Below are positions 43,935-52,900 of a stretch of 64,000 bases of DNA, piece by piece. Every line of letters begins with the position of its first letter. Position 1 is the first letter of the stretch. Origin of the DNA: Paeniglutamicibacter psychrophenolicus (GTDB lineage: Bacteria; Actinomycetota; Actinomycetes; Actinomycetales; Micrococcaceae); the NCBI RefSeq assembly GCF_017876575.1, contig NZ_JAGIOE010000001.1, forward strand, positions 1,240,001 to 1,304,000. Reading direction: 5' to 3'. A program made the position numbers and the translations under genes. The notes beneath the pieces are model-generated. The model saw only the letters and a list, made by a program, of their open reading frames with translations, did no database searches and was not told the origin of the DNA.

Positions 43935-43971
43935 GAAGGCCGGGGAGCGCATCTTGCGCGTTCCGGCCTTC
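43935..43971 (+). terminator. terminator after the secreted protein
   Basis: 9-bp GC stem (43935-43943 / 43963-43971) with an inner 4-bp GCGC/GCGC stem, 20 bases past the stop. Confidence 0.7.
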
Positions 43972-44139
43972 GCGTATCACCGCAAGGGGTCACAATCGGT
44001 GCGCGCCTATCGCATTCATTGCTGTCACCCGATGTTTCGGTGAATCGGAGGCCAGCAACCCGAAGTAAGAAGTGACCACCCGCGCAATAGTGGCTATGGT
44101 TTGGCTATTGGTTGGAATAGTTGAAGCTTTGGGGAAATC

Positions 44140-45096
44140 GTGAGCTGGAGTAATGAATCGGTGCCGTTGAAACGGCGGAAGAACGTGCGTTGGATTTGGT
44201 TGGGGATTGCCGTTGCAGTCCTGATCCTGTTTGGCATCGCCGGGGCGCTACCGGGGTTGATGATGTTTGCCGGAATCATTGCCCTGATCCTTGGCATTGT
44301 GGCATTGCTGGCCAACGGCATCAAATGGGCAAGGATCCCGAATCGAAAGTTCGGGGCCGGGGTCGCCGGTGCGGCGCTGGTCCTCACGATTGCAGGCGGT
44401 GCATTGAGCGGCACCGAGGGGACTGCCGGCCCGGAGGAATTACTCGAGGAATCTGCGGTAGCCGAGACACTCCAGGCGGACCTCGCGAGCTTCATCGGCA
44501 AGTCCTGCGAATTCGACTACCAGGTCATGACCCAGGGCGATGACAACAATTATTGCGACGAGGATTCAATCGGCGCCCTTATCTGGGTCGACCAAGAGAC
44601 CCATGATCGTGCCGAAGCCGACCTGGCGGTAGCCCGCGAAGCCGAAACCAAGAAGAAATTGGAGGAGGCAGCGGCGGCCAAGGCGAAGGAAGCCGAGCAG
44701 GCCAAGACAGCGGAAGCTGCGGAAACGGCCAAGGCCAAGGAGGCAGCCGACGCCGAGAAGGCGAAAACGGCGGCAGCGGCCAAGGCCAAGGAAGCCGCCG
44801 AGACTAGGAAGGCGAAAGCGGCGGCAGCGACGAAGACCAAGGAAGCCGCCGACGCTAAGAAGGCGAAAGCGGCGGCAGCCGCAAAGGCCCAGAATGCGGC
44901 CGACGCCAAGGCCGCCCTGGCCGCAGAAAAGGCCCGTAAGAAGAATGCCGAAGCTGAGGTTCGGAAGAGTCCCTCCAACACCTATTACAAGAACTGCACC
45001 GCGGTGAGGAACGCCGGAGCTGCCCCGATCTTTAGGGGTGAACCGGGATACAGCCGCAAACTGGATCGCGACGGCGACGGCGTCGCGTGTGAGTAA
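44140..45096 (+). CDS. membrane-anchored Ala/Lys coiled-coil protein with Excalibur domain
   Basis: A 318-aa protein. Residues 18-58 form two membrane helices and residues 70-88 a third; residues 165-275 are a highly charged Ala/Lys/Glu coiled coil like TolA. The C-terminus is an Excalibur calcium-binding domain ending YSRKLDRDGDGVACE, with the DxDxDGxxCE signature. Excalibur domains occur on extracellular, often nuclease-linked proteins, and the next gene is an HNH-type nuclease whose start overlaps this stop. GTG start with GGGGAAATC before it. Confidence 0.85.
   Translation: MSWSNESVPLKRRKNVRWIWLGIAVAVLILFGIAGALPGLMMFAGIIALILGIVALLANGIKWARIPNRKFGAGVAGAALVLTIAGGALSGTEGTAGPEELLEESAVAETLQADLASFIGKSCEFDYQVMTQGDDNNYCDEDSIGALIWVDQETHDRAEADLAVAREAETKKKLEEAAAAKAKEAEQAKTAEAAETAKAKEAADAEKAKTAAAAKAKEAAETRKAKAAAATKTKEAADAKKAKAAAAAKAQNAADAKAALAAEKARKKNAEAEVRKSPSNTYYKNCTAVRNAGAAPIFRGEPGYSRKLDRDGDGVACE
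44758..44910 (+). repeat. three 51-bp tandem repeats in the coiled-coil region
   Basis: Units at 44758-44808, 44809-44859 and 44860-44910 encode 17-residue blocks of the form KAK(T/A)AAAxKxKEAA(D/E)xx. The period keeps the coiled coil in frame; copy number could vary between strains. Confidence 0.8.
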
Positions 45097-46048
45097 CAAC
45101 GAAGCTTTGACACCGGATGGTTCCACGACGAGGAGGAACCCGAAACCCAGCATCAGGACCGGATCTGCCGTCCTTCTTTCGGGGATGGCTCTGGCTCTCG
45201 GCTTGGTGTTGGTATCTTGCACGGGAACTGGCATCGATGCCACAGCTGTTGCTGCGCCGGTCATCTGGTCGGAGGCTCCAACTGCGGAACCCTTGGTTGT
45301 TTGGTCGGAGGCACCGGTACCGGAGGCAACAACAAGCGTTGCCGTGCCCGAGCCCGAACCGTCAGCCGAAGAGACCCAGGTACCGGCCGAGCCGTCGCAG
45401 GAATCTGCACCAACTTCTGCGGCGCCGCGCTCATCTCCCGACAACGAAAACTCCAGCCAAGCCAAGGCCGGCACGACGCTGCACCAACTTGCGGGCATCC
45501 AGGTCAAGGGTCGGGCACCGAAGACCGGTTACGAGCGAAGCTTGTTCGGCAGCGGTTGGAAGGATCCTGACCGCAACGGTTGCGATGCACGCAACGACAT
45601 GCTGCGTCGTGACCTGACAAGGATCGAGGCGAAGCCGGGAACCAACGGTTGCGTCATCACCAGCGGAGTGCTCGCAGACCCGTTCACCGGAAAGCGCATC
45701 GATTTCGTGCGCGGCCAGGGGACCAGCACCGAGGTCCAAATCGACCACGTCGTGGCGCTGTCCGATGCCTGGCAAAAGGGTGCGCAAAAGATGACCGAAG
45801 AGCAGCGGGTGGCCTTTGCCAACGATCCGCTGAACCTCTTGGCGGTTGATGGTCCGTCAAATGCCTCCAAGGGCGATTCGGATGCGGCCACGTGGTTGCC
45901 GCCGAACAAGTCGTTCCGTTGTCCCTACGTGGCACGTCAGACGGCGGTCAAGGCCAAACACGGATTATGGATGACCAAGTCCGAGCAGGAAGGGATCAAG
46001 CGGATCCTCACCTCGCAATGCCCAAACCAGGCGATCCCCGCGGGTTAG
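45089..46048 (+). CDS. HNH/DUF1524-type nuclease lipoprotein
   Basis: A 319-aa exported protein: lipobox VLVSC with Cys44 after a long basic n-region, then a Pro/Glu-rich linker (to about residue 130) and a C-terminal domain with QIDHVVALSDAWQKGA, DPLNLLAVDGPSNASKGD and WLPPN. This is the Asp-His / Asn / His metal-nuclease pattern of HNH (GmrSD-C / DUF1524-like) secreted nucleases. The GTG at 45089 overlaps the Excalibur gene by eight bases, and an ATG at 45185 is possible. Likely degrades extracellular DNA, though activity is inferred. Confidence 0.82.
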   Translation: MSNNEALTPDGSTTRRNPKPSIRTGSAVLLSGMALALGLVLVSCTGTGIDATAVAAPVIWSEAPTAEPLVVWSEAPVPEATTSVAVPEPEPSAEETQVPAEPSQESAPTSAAPRSSPDNENSSQAKAGTTLHQLAGIQVKGRAPKTGYERSLFGSGWKDPDRNGCDARNDMLRRDLTRIEAKPGTNGCVITSGVLADPFTGKRIDFVRGQGTSTEVQIDHVVALSDAWQKGAQKMTEEQRVAFANDPLNLLAVDGPSNASKGDSDAATWLPPNKSFRCPYVARQTAVKAKHGLWMTKSEQEGIKRILTSQCPNQAIPAG

Positions 46049-46126
46049 CGGGCCCTCCAGCAAGAGCTCGGATCCGGCTTGTCACAAATGATGTCGTGCA
46101 AGGCTATGCGAGACGATGGAAGGACC

Positions 46127-46158
46127 ATTTCCCCTGTCCGGGTGTTGACAGGGGAAAT
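46127..46158 (+). terminator. hairpin after the HNH gene
   Basis: Perfect 12-bp arms (46127-46138 / 46147-46158), 8-base loop, in the spacer before the lipoprotein gene. It may attenuate or terminate; no U-run follows. Confidence 0.55.
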
Positions 46159-46185
46159 CACGTCCGTCAACCACCTGGAGTACTG

Positions 46186-46773
46186 ATGAAACCGGTCCAT
46201 TCACTGTTTGCCGCGGGCCTCCTGGCCATCTCCCTGTTGACGGGATGCAGCTCACCGACGGATGGGCAGACCCCGTCGGCCCCTGCCACGGACGGAACCG
46301 CCACGTCGGCTGCCGGCACCCAGGCTCCCGCCGACGCGTCACCGGCACGCGTGGTCCAGGTGGACACCGGGACCGTCATTGCCACCCAGGAATACACGGT
46401 TCCCGGGACCAAGGACAAGGTCACCGTTGGCCTGCAGTCCCTGGTCGTGGACGAAAAAACCATGGTCCTTCAATTGGTGCTGACACCTGATTTCACCTCG
46501 GTCAGCGACTCCTCCGACATCTCGGTCTTCAAGATGTTTGGGGAGACCTCGCCCCGGCCCAAGCTGGTCGACCGGGACAACCTCAAGGAATACTCGCTGA
46601 TTTCCGCCCCCGGCCTGAACTGGTCGGCGGATTCGGTGTATACCAAGACCACCAACCACGAGCCCGTTATCTGGTGGGGCGTCTATGCGGCTCCCCAGGA
46701 CAACAACGAGACCTTTGACGTGCGTGTGGCAGATGCGTTGGCTGAGTTCACCGATGTCCCGGTGACCCGATGA
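46186..46773 (+). CDS. exported lipoprotein, unknown function
   Basis: A 195-aa lipoprotein with lipobox SLLTGC (Cys21) and a Thr/Ser/Ala/Pro-rich linker to about residue 55. A beta-rich domain follows (EYTVPGTKDKVTVGLQSLVV; VFKMFGETSPRPKLV). No family was recognised. CCTGGAG precedes the ATG. The stop overlaps the OmpA-domain gene (ATGA), so the two products probably function together on the outer face of the cell. Confidence 0.75.
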   Translation: MKPVHSLFAAGLLAISLLTGCSSPTDGQTPSAPATDGTATSAAGTQAPADASPARVVQVDTGTVIATQEYTVPGTKDKVTVGLQSLVVDEKTMVLQLVLTPDFTSVSDSSDISVFKMFGETSPRPKLVDRDNLKEYSLISAPGLNWSADSVYTKTTNHEPVIWWGVYAAPQDNNETFDVRVADALAEFTDVPVTR

Positions 46774-47339
46774 CCGCCACCCCTCGACGTATCGCGGCGG
46801 TCGCGCTGCTTGCCGCGGTGCTCGGGCTGCAGCTGGTGCCTGCCCAGGCCGCAGGCACAGGCCCGCAAGACCTGCCCGAGCCCACGGGCGAGATGCTGGA
46901 CAAGTCCGTCAGGGCATGGGATCCAGCCGGCAGCGTCCGGATCTGGGACCTGTCCGGCTCCGTGAAGGACGTCGACGAGGTGAAGACCAAGGGCAAGGAG
47001 ACGACCATCAGCTTGTCCACCGACATCCTGTTCACCCCGGACAGCTCCACGCTGCCGGACAGCGTTTCGGCCAAGGTGGAAGCGCTGGTGGCCAAGGTGC
47101 CCCGGGGCGCAAGCGTGAAGGTCAACGGGCACACCGACTCGGTCAAGGGCACCATCGACAACAAGGTCCTGTCCACCGACCGGGCCAAGGCGGTTGCCGC
47201 CGTCCTGAAGAAGGTGCGCCCGGACCTGGAGCTGAAGGTCAAGGGGCTGGCCGCCACCGAACCCGCTGTGCGCGAGGACGCCGACGACCCTTCGAGCTTC
47301 GCTGCCAACCGCCGCGTGGAAATCATCTTCGCAAACTGA
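46770..47339 (+). CDS. secreted OmpA-domain protein
   Basis: A 189-aa protein with a signal peptide (cleavage near PAQAAG) and a C-terminal OmpA/MotB peptidoglycan-binding domain: ISLSTDILFTPDSSTL, VNGHTDSVKG, STDRAKAVAAVLKK and AANRRVEIIF. It is translated together with the upstream lipoprotein. In a Gram-positive wall this domain would tether the pair to peptidoglycan. The function of the complex is unknown. Confidence 0.85.
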   Translation: MTATPRRIAAVALLAAVLGLQLVPAQAAGTGPQDLPEPTGEMLDKSVRAWDPAGSVRIWDLSGSVKDVDEVKTKGKETTISLSTDILFTPDSSTLPDSVSAKVEALVAKVPRGASVKVNGHTDSVKGTIDNKVLSTDRAKAVAAVLKKVRPDLELKVKGLAATEPAVREDADDPSSFAANRRVEIIFAN

Positions 47340-47426
47340 TCCCGGGACCCTGCCCGAAAGCTGTTGCCAACGACGCGGACCGGTGCCACGGTGGAGATAT
47401 CCGAACCGTGTCACCGGAGGCGCACC

Positions 47427-47594
47427 ATGGGCAACAACCATCATGAGGATGAACGCTACAAGAAGTTCTATGACCGCCCGCCGCACGGCGAAGTGCCCAA
47501 GGACCAGCGCGTCAAGGAAGCGAAGGAAGGCGGGAACGAGCCGGTGGAGGACGGTTCGGACGCGAGTGCGACCCCGGACCCGTCCCGGCCCTAG
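47427..47594 (+). CDS. small hydrophilic hypothetical protein
   Basis: A 55-aa very hydrophilic, probably disordered protein (MGNNHHEDERYKKFYDRPPH at the N-terminus, Pro/Ser/Asp-rich tail). A clear GGAGG stands eight bases before the ATG, which supports translation. No family was recognised. Confidence 0.6.
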   Translation: MGNNHHEDERYKKFYDRPPHGEVPKDQRVKEAKEGGNEPVEDGSDASATPDPSRP

Positions 47595-47656
47595 AAAGCG
47601 CTCGAATTCCCGGTCCGTCCGGTGACTTTGCGAGGGGCCGGAAGTACAATTTGCCC

Positions 47657-48037
47657 ATGAACGCCGCGGCCCTGATCCTGGCAATCCTGGAGGGAATCCT
47701 CCTGCTGGGCATCGGCACGCTCGAGGCGTTTTTCTTCCGCAAGCCCCAGCTGTACCCGATCTTCCTGATCCGGCCCGAGGACCACCGTGCCGTGCGGTTG
47801 TGGACGGTGAATGTCGGCTGGTACAACATCTGCAGCGGGCTGGCGATCGCGGTGGGACTGGTCCTGGCCGCCACTGCTTCGGCCGACAGCGGCCTTGCCG
47901 TGGTGCTGACCATCTGCGCAATGCAGGTGGTGCTCGGGGTGGTGCTGGTGATGACCGAGGCCAAGCTGTGGCGCGGGGCCGTGGGCCAGGCGCTCTTGCC
48001 GCTGGCCGTGATTCTCGCCGCGGTACTGCTCAACTGA
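47657..48037 (+). CDS. DUF1304-type membrane protein
   Basis: A 126-aa membrane protein with four hydrophobic helices. LEAFFFRKPQLYPIFLI and RLWTVNVGWYNICSGLA are typical of DUF1304 proteins. Function unknown. ATG 47657 (a TTG lies two codons earlier). Single gene. Confidence 0.8.
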   Translation: MNAAALILAILEGILLLGIGTLEAFFFRKPQLYPIFLIRPEDHRAVRLWTVNVGWYNICSGLAIAVGLVLAATASADSGLAVVLTICAMQVVLGVVLVMTEAKLWRGAVGQALLPLAVILAAVLLN

Positions 48038-48181
48038 TCAGTCCGGCCAAGCACAATTGGTCCGCGGCCCTACTTGAAGTGGGGGTGAGCTTGCTTTGCC
48101 TTGGCGATGACTCTTCGTGATGCAGGTTGCGCCACGGCCGTGGCGTCGGGGCCAGACTCGAATGATTCCCCAGATCAGTCC

Positions 48182-49447
48182 TCAGGCGCGTAAGCGTTTC
48201 CCGGCCCTCGCCGCGAATCCGTCCAAGGCAGCGATCATTTCGGGGGCTACCCATACCTTGTGGCCCTTGATGTGGCGGCTCGGACGAAGTGCTCCGATCG
48301 ATTCCAGCACCTCTAAATTGCGGTAGGCGGAGCTGGGCGACTGGCCCGTAAGTTCGGACAACATGCGGGCGGTGAGGGCCGGCTCGCGAACCATGAGATC
48401 TATGGTCCGTTGCAAGCTTTCGCTGGGATTGTGCGGCAAGGCGGCGTAGATTCCGGCCCGGGCGTCTTGGATGTCTTCGGCAAGCTTGCGCCCGTTGTCG
48501 GTGGCAGCGAACGTCGATTCGGCGAACATCTCCGTGATTGGACCGGGATCGCCATTCCGGTAGGACCCCAATGCATCAAAATAGGACGTGGTGTTGGCCA
48601 GCAAGCCGGATGACACCGGGATGGTCACCTTTTCGGTTACGCCTTTGTTTCGGAGCAGCGCACCAACCAATGCGCGGCCCGTTCTTCCGTTTCCGTCAGG
48701 GAACGGGTGGATCGTCTCGAACTGGGCGTGGGCAATGGAAGCCTGCAGCAGTGCGGGGATATTGTCCCGGTGCATGAAAGCGACCAGATCGTCCATGGCC
48801 TTTTCAACTGCTTCGTGGCGGGGAGGAACAAAGAGTGCGGAGTGCGGAGAGCTTCCACCAATCCACACCGCGTCGGCTCGCAACTTCCCGGCAATGCTCG
48901 GATGGGACGCTTGTAAAAGCGTTTGGTGCATGGCCAGGATGTTGGGGAGATTGATTTCATCGGACAGGTCGATGGCTGCTCTCATCGCGGCGACGTTGGA
49001 TGCGATCAGCGAAGCGATGGCGCTGGAGCAGTCACCCAGTTGCGCCAGGGCAATACGCTTGGCTCCGGCCGTGAGGTTCTCGATCTCCGAGCTGGCCGCC
49101 GACTCGCTGCGGAGCAAGAGTGCGGCAAAGGGGGCTGCGTCGTCGCCCAGGTCGCGATCGAAGCGAACCATGTCGATCGTAGCTACTTCGGCCAGTGCGG
49201 ATACGTGGCCTTCCACCAGCGGAATTGCATCCGCGATCGGCGGAACAACGGCGGCCAGATAGGGGCCGCGCGCGCGGAGCCTTTGCCGACGAGATTGGCT
49301 GACATCTGGCTCGGCCGTCCAGGCGACCTCCTCGTAGCCAATGCTTGGCCATGCGCCGCCAGGTACGGAAGCTCCCGGCTCCGGTCGGAGGCCACGGGGG
49401 AATTTTCCACCGATGGCCGGCCCTTCGGCTTTGCGTGGCTGATCCAT
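48182..49447 (-). CDS. Fic-family protein (probable AMP transferase)
   Basis: A 421-aa Fic-domain protein. The catalytic loop HPFPDGNGRTGR is intact at residues 247-258, so transfer of AMP (or another nucleotide) to a target hydroxyl is expected. The N-terminal inhibitory motif SSEIEN at 119-124, the (S/T)xxxE(G/N) class II form, is on the same chain, so activity should be self-restrained. The C-terminal ~70 residues form a winged helix (ALTARMLSELTGQSPSSAYR). ATG 49447 has AAGGAGG before it; the open frame to 50008 is not coding-like. Confidence 0.9.
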   Translation of the reverse strand: MDQPRKAEGPAIGGKFPRGLRPEPGASVPGGAWPSIGYEEVAWTAEPDVSQSRRQRLRARGPYLAAVVPPIADAIPLVEGHVSALAEVATIDMVRFDRDLGDDAAPFAALLLRSESAASSEIENLTAGAKRIALAQLGDCSSAIASLIASNVAAMRAAIDLSDEINLPNILAMHQTLLQASHPSIAGKLRADAVWIGGSSPHSALFVPPRHEAVEKAMDDLVAFMHRDNIPALLQASIAHAQFETIHPFPDGNGRTGRALVGALLRNKGVTEKVTIPVSSGLLANTTSYFDALGSYRNGDPGPITEMFAESTFAATDNGRKLAEDIQDARAGIYAALPHNPSESLQRTIDLMVREPALTARMLSELTGQSPSSAYRNLEVLESIGALRPSRHIKGHKVWVAPEMIAALDGFAARAGKRLRA

Positions 49448-49791
49448 CAAGCCTCCTTGGGAATGAATTTCTCCTGTATCACCAAGATAAGCAGTGTCTG
49501 GTGATACAGCTTCGTTGAAATCCCATGATTGTCCATTTCTGAGAAAATGGCTGTAACCCACCCCCACGGTACTTCCCGGGTCTGAAGTCGAATCTTCATG
49601 GTCTTCGCCCCTCGTCGAGTCGCCCCTAGACTCGATCAGCCCGGTGCCCTTGGTGCCGAGGTCGGACGAGACGGTGGCGCGCACCAGGCACCCGTCGGCG
49701 ACAGGCATGGACGGTCCGCTTCGAACCCGTATGGGCGTCGGCGGCCGCGGCCCGCTGGTGGCCGACCCAAGGCATTGCCGCCGCAGGAAGG
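49448..49791. other. non-coding gap, nothing assigned
   Basis: About 340 bases between the Fic start and the TAXI gene stop, both genes reading leftward. Several frames are open, including one in frame with Fic, but none has coding character. It must contain the Fic promoter. Confidence 0.35.
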
Positions 49792-50805
49792 CTACCCGTG
49801 CAGTGCCCTGTACGCCTCCGCGGCCGCCGGGTGCAGCGGGATGTCCGCGGTGTTGATCAGCGAATCGGCGCTGAGGAACTGCACCCCGACGCTGGAGCGC
49901 GGGATCAGCTCGTCGGCATGGCCCACCAGCAGGTTGACAGTGGCCTTGGCGGTGTCGGCATCCAGGTCCGCGCGGCACAGCAGCAGGTTGGCGACCCCGA
50001 CGGTCCACACCGCCTCCATGCCCGCGTAGCTTCCGGCCGGGACCAGCACCTTGTCGTAGAAGGCTCCGTACCTTTGGCGAAGCCCCGGCAGCAGCGCGGA
50101 GAGATCCAGCAGCGCGAAGCCGGTTTCGGCGTGCGCCTTCGCGATGGCCGCGGTGGGCACCCCGCCGGACCAGAACAGCGCATCGACCGTGCCGGCGGAC
50201 AGCGCGGCGATTCCGTCGTTGAGTCCCAGGCTGCGCACCGTGGTGGCGTCGGAGGGCTTGGTGCTTGAGGCCGGGGCCGAGACGAGCCCGGCGACCTCGA
50301 AGAGCCGCGGGGTGATCAGCGAGGTGCCCGAGCCCGGCCGGCCCACGGCCACGGTGCGCCCGGCCAGGTCGGCCAGGGAGGAGATGCCGCTGTCCTTGCG
50401 CACCACCGCGTGGACGTAGTTCTCATACACCTTGCCCAGCGCGGCGATGCGCCCCGGGGTCTGGCTTTGCGGCCCGCCCTCCAACGACGCGGCATCGGCG
50501 AGGGCCACCGCGAGGGTCGCCTCGCCGCGCAGCAGCGTGCGCACGTTGTCGAGGCTGCCGCCGGTGGACAGCACGGTGGCGGACTCGGAGACCCGGTGCC
50601 GTTGCAGGGAGTCGGCCAGCAGCGTGGCGAATTCCAGGTAGAAGCCGCCGGGTTCCCCGCCGGCCACCACGATGGGGCCCGCGTGCGAACCGGTGGTGCA
50701 GGAGGCCAGCGCCGGGGCCAGGACGCCTGCGGCCGCGGTGGCCAACACGGCGCGCAGCAGCGTGCGCCGCGACAGCGGGGCGTGGAAGCGCGGATTGGTG
50801 CTCAT
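49792..50805 (-). CDS. TAXI-family TRAP solute-binding protein, orphan
   Basis: A 337-aa exported binding protein. It has a twin-arginine-type leader (SRRTLLRA, residues 12-19) and lipobox ALASC (Cys36), then the TAXI core PIVVAGGEPGGFYLEFATLL and VAVGRPGSGTSLI. TAXI proteins normally feed a TRAP DctQM transporter, but no TRAP membrane gene is near. Instead it is the last cistron after a response regulator and histidine kinase, joined by an ATGA overlap. It may therefore present a ligand, perhaps a dicarboxylate, to the kinase. Confidence 0.87.
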   Translation of the reverse strand: MSTNPRFHAPLSRRTLLRAVLATAAAGVLAPALASCTTGSHAGPIVVAGGEPGGFYLEFATLLADSLQRHRVSESATVLSTGGSLDNVRTLLRGEATLAVALADAASLEGGPQSQTPGRIAALGKVYENYVHAVVRKDSGISSLADLAGRTVAVGRPGSGTSLITPRLFEVAGLVSAPASSTKPSDATTVRSLGLNDGIAALSAGTVDALFWSGGVPTAAIAKAHAETGFALLDLSALLPGLRQRYGAFYDKVLVPAGSYAGMEAVWTVGVANLLLCRADLDADTAKATVNLLVGHADELIPRSSVGVQFLSADSLINTADIPLHPAAAEAYRALHG

Positions 50806-52235
50806 CGGCTGTCCTCCCGTTCCGGGCCGGGGACAACGGCATCGAACACGATCCGGGCGCGCAGCCCGTGCGGCTTGTTGCTGCCCAGGACCAGGTGGCC
50901 GCCGTTGGCTGTCGCGAGCTTGTCCACGATGGTCATGCCCATCCCGGTGCCGCGGATAGAGGCGTGCTCCGGGGCGCGCCAGAAGCGGGTGGTGGCCGCG
51001 GCCAGCTGCGCCGGGGCCAGCCCCGGTCCGGCGTCGGCGATCTCGAGGATGATCCGCGAGCCCACCTGGAGCACCTCGGCGGTGATCTCGGTGCCCGGGG
51101 CGTACTTGATGGCGTTGTTCAGCAGTTCGCCGAGCATCTGGGCCAGCTCGATGCGGTTGCAGTCGATCTCGATGCCCGGGTCCTGTTCCGGGGCCAGGGT
51201 GATGGTGTTGCCGGCCTTGCCTGCGGCGGGGCGGGCGCGGTCGACCTCCTCGGCCAGGACCACGAGGGCGTTGACCCCGGAGGGGACCAGGGTCTCCAGT
51301 TCGCCGGGCGCCGTGCCGGCCGAATCCTCGATCACGCGGTGCTCGGCCACCGCGAGGCGCAGCACCGAGTCCAGGATCTCCTCGACGCGTTCGAGCTCGG
51401 CCAGCACCCCGGCCCCGGCTTCCCGCTCGTCCTTGTTCTTGAGCTTGAGCAGCAACAAGTCCACGCGCAGGCGCAGCGCCCCGACGGGGTTGCGCAGGTG
51501 GTGGGAGGTGTCGGCGATGAGCTGGCGCTGGGACTCGATGACCTCCCCGAGCGTTGCGGCCATTGCGGTGAAGGAACGGGAAAGCTCGCGAAGTTCCGGC
51601 GGCCCGGCCTCCGGGAGCCGGGAGGTCCGCCCGGTGTCCTTGAGCTCGCGAACCGCCGCGCCCAGGCGCTGCACCGGGCGCAGCACCCAGCCGGTGACCC
51701 GTCCGGCGAGCAGCAACAGCAACGTGGCCAGTGCGATGGCGGCAACGCCGGTGGCCAGCCAGCGGGCGCGCAGCTTGGCCCGCGCCGCGTCGAGGTTCAC
51801 CTCCATCACCGCCTCGCCCAGCACCTGGCTGGCGGACCCGAAGGACCGGGAGATCACCTCGGTGCCGGAGCCAAAGGGAGTGACGGGGTCCAGCGCGGTG
51901 TCGGAGAGGTTCAGCGAGGCCCGGCCCAGCGCGTCGCGCACATCGGGCCGTTCGGGGTCCAGTCCGCCGGAGACCAGCGTGCCCGATTGCAGGCGCACCA
52001 CCAGTCCCTCGTCGTAGAGCCCGGAGTAGGTGTCCATGTCCCGCTGCAGCACCGTGGTGTCGGAATCGGTCGCCGCATCGAAGGCGACCTGGGCGATCCG
52101 GTTCAGCGAGGCGGCACGGTTGATCTGCAACGCGGAGGTCAGTTCGCGGCCCGCGGAGGAGAGGATCACGTTGGAGACGATCAGCACCAGCAGCAGCGCC
52201 AGCACGCTGAGCACGCCCAGGACACGAAGCTTCAC
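50802..52235 (-). CDS. sensor histidine kinase
   Basis: A 477-aa HK. N-terminal TM1 (residues 2-26), an extracytoplasmic sensor of about 140 residues, TM2, HAMP, then the HisKA box DTSHHLRNPVGAL with the phosphorylated His. The ATPase has N-box LLNNAIKYA, DAGPGLAP (G1) and GTGMGMTIVDKL (G2). GTG 52235 overlaps the regulator stop (GTGA). The genes on both sides are coupled to it, so the sensor, response regulator and TAXI protein are one unit. Resembles TctE/citrate-type sensor arrangements. Confidence 0.92.
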   Translation of the reverse strand: MKLRVLGVLSVLALLLVLIVSNVILSSAGRELTSALQINRAASLNRIAQVAFDAATDSDTTVLQRDMDTYSGLYDEGLVVRLQSGTLVSGGLDPERPDVRDALGRASLNLSDTALDPVTPFGSGTEVISRSFGSASQVLGEAVMEVNLDAARAKLRARWLATGVAAIALATLLLLLAGRVTGWVLRPVQRLGAAVRELKDTGRTSRLPEAGPPELRELSRSFTAMAATLGEVIESQRQLIADTSHHLRNPVGALRLRVDLLLLKLKNKDEREAGAGVLAELERVEEILDSVLRLAVAEHRVIEDSAGTAPGELETLVPSGVNALVVLAEEVDRARPAAGKAGNTITLAPEQDPGIEIDCNRIELAQMLGELLNNAIKYAPGTEITAEVLQVGSRIILEIADAGPGLAPAQLAAATTRFWRAPEHASIRGTGMGMTIVDKLATANGGHLVLGSNKPHGLRARIVFDAVVPGPEREDSR

Positions 52236-52900
52236 CGCGGGTCGGCTTCGATCCGGTACCCGACGCCGCGGACGTTGACGATGAAGCCGGGCAGCGCCAG
52301 CTTGGAGCGCAGCCCGGTCAGGTGCACATCCAGCGAGCGCGAGGAGGCCAGGAACGCGTCTCCCCACAGCGTGTCCAGGATCTGTTCGCGGGTCACCACA
52401 GACCCGGCGTTCTTCGCCAGCAGGGCCAGCAGGTCGAACTCGGTAGGCGTCAGGGCGAGTTCCGCGCCATTGACCTGGACCACGCGCCGGTCCGTATCCA
52501 GTGCCAGTTCCCCGAGGCGGATCAGGGAGTCCCTTCGCCCGGAAGCGGGCATCGCGCGCCGGGTGACGGCCTCGATGCGGGCGAGCAGTTCCACGAGCTT
52601 GACCGGCTTGATCAGGTAGTCGTCGGCGCCCGAGCGCAGCCCGAGGACCACGGAGCGTTCATCGTCGCGGGCGGTGAGGATCAGGATGGGGACGTCGGTG
52701 ACCTGGCGCAGCTTGCGCAGCACCTCGAGCCCGTCCATGTCCGGCAGCCCCAGATCCAGCAGGATCACGTCGAAGTCCCGGTGCCGCAGCAACGCGTCGG
52801 TTCCGCGGGCCACGCGCACGGCACCGTGCCCGGTGGAGGACACCGCCGCGGTGAGTGCCGCGGCCATGGAGTCGTCATCCTCAACGATGAGTACGTCCAT
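52232..52900 (-). CDS. OmpR/PhoB-type response regulator
   Basis: A 222-aa two-domain regulator. The receiver has acidic residues VEDDDS at 7-12, phosphoacceptor Asp49 in VILLDLGLPD, Thr76 and Lys98 in YLIKP. The C-terminal winged helix has TPTEFDLLALLAKNAGSVV and SSRSLDVHLTGLRSKL. AAGGAACCTGTCC precedes ATG 52900. It is the first gene of the HK-TAXI operon and diverges from the symporter gene at 53182, its probable target. Confidence 0.93.
   Translation of the reverse strand: MDVLIVEDDDSMAAALTAAVSSTGHGAVRVARGTDALLRHRDFDVILLDLGLPDMDGLEVLRKLRQVTDVPILILTARDDERSVVLGLRSGADDYLIKPVKLVELLARIEAVTRRAMPASGRRDSLIRLGELALDTDRRVVQVNGAELALTPTEFDLLALLAKNAGSVVTREQILDTLWGDAFLASSRSLDVHLTGLRSKLALPGFIVNVRGVGYRIEADPR

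Noticed and set aside
48131-48175. T-loop-like TTCGAGTC near a GC palindrome, tRNA considered
   Set aside because: No acceptor stem, D-arm or anticodon stem could be paired around it.
49700-49740. TTCGAACC resembling a tRNA T-arm
   Set aside because: Flanks do not fold into a cloverleaf.
49448-50008. 187-codon in-frame extension upstream of the Fic ATG
   Set aside because: Lacks coding-like codon use and a start signal; the internal ATG at 49447 has a strong AAGGAGG and the expected Fic N-terminus.
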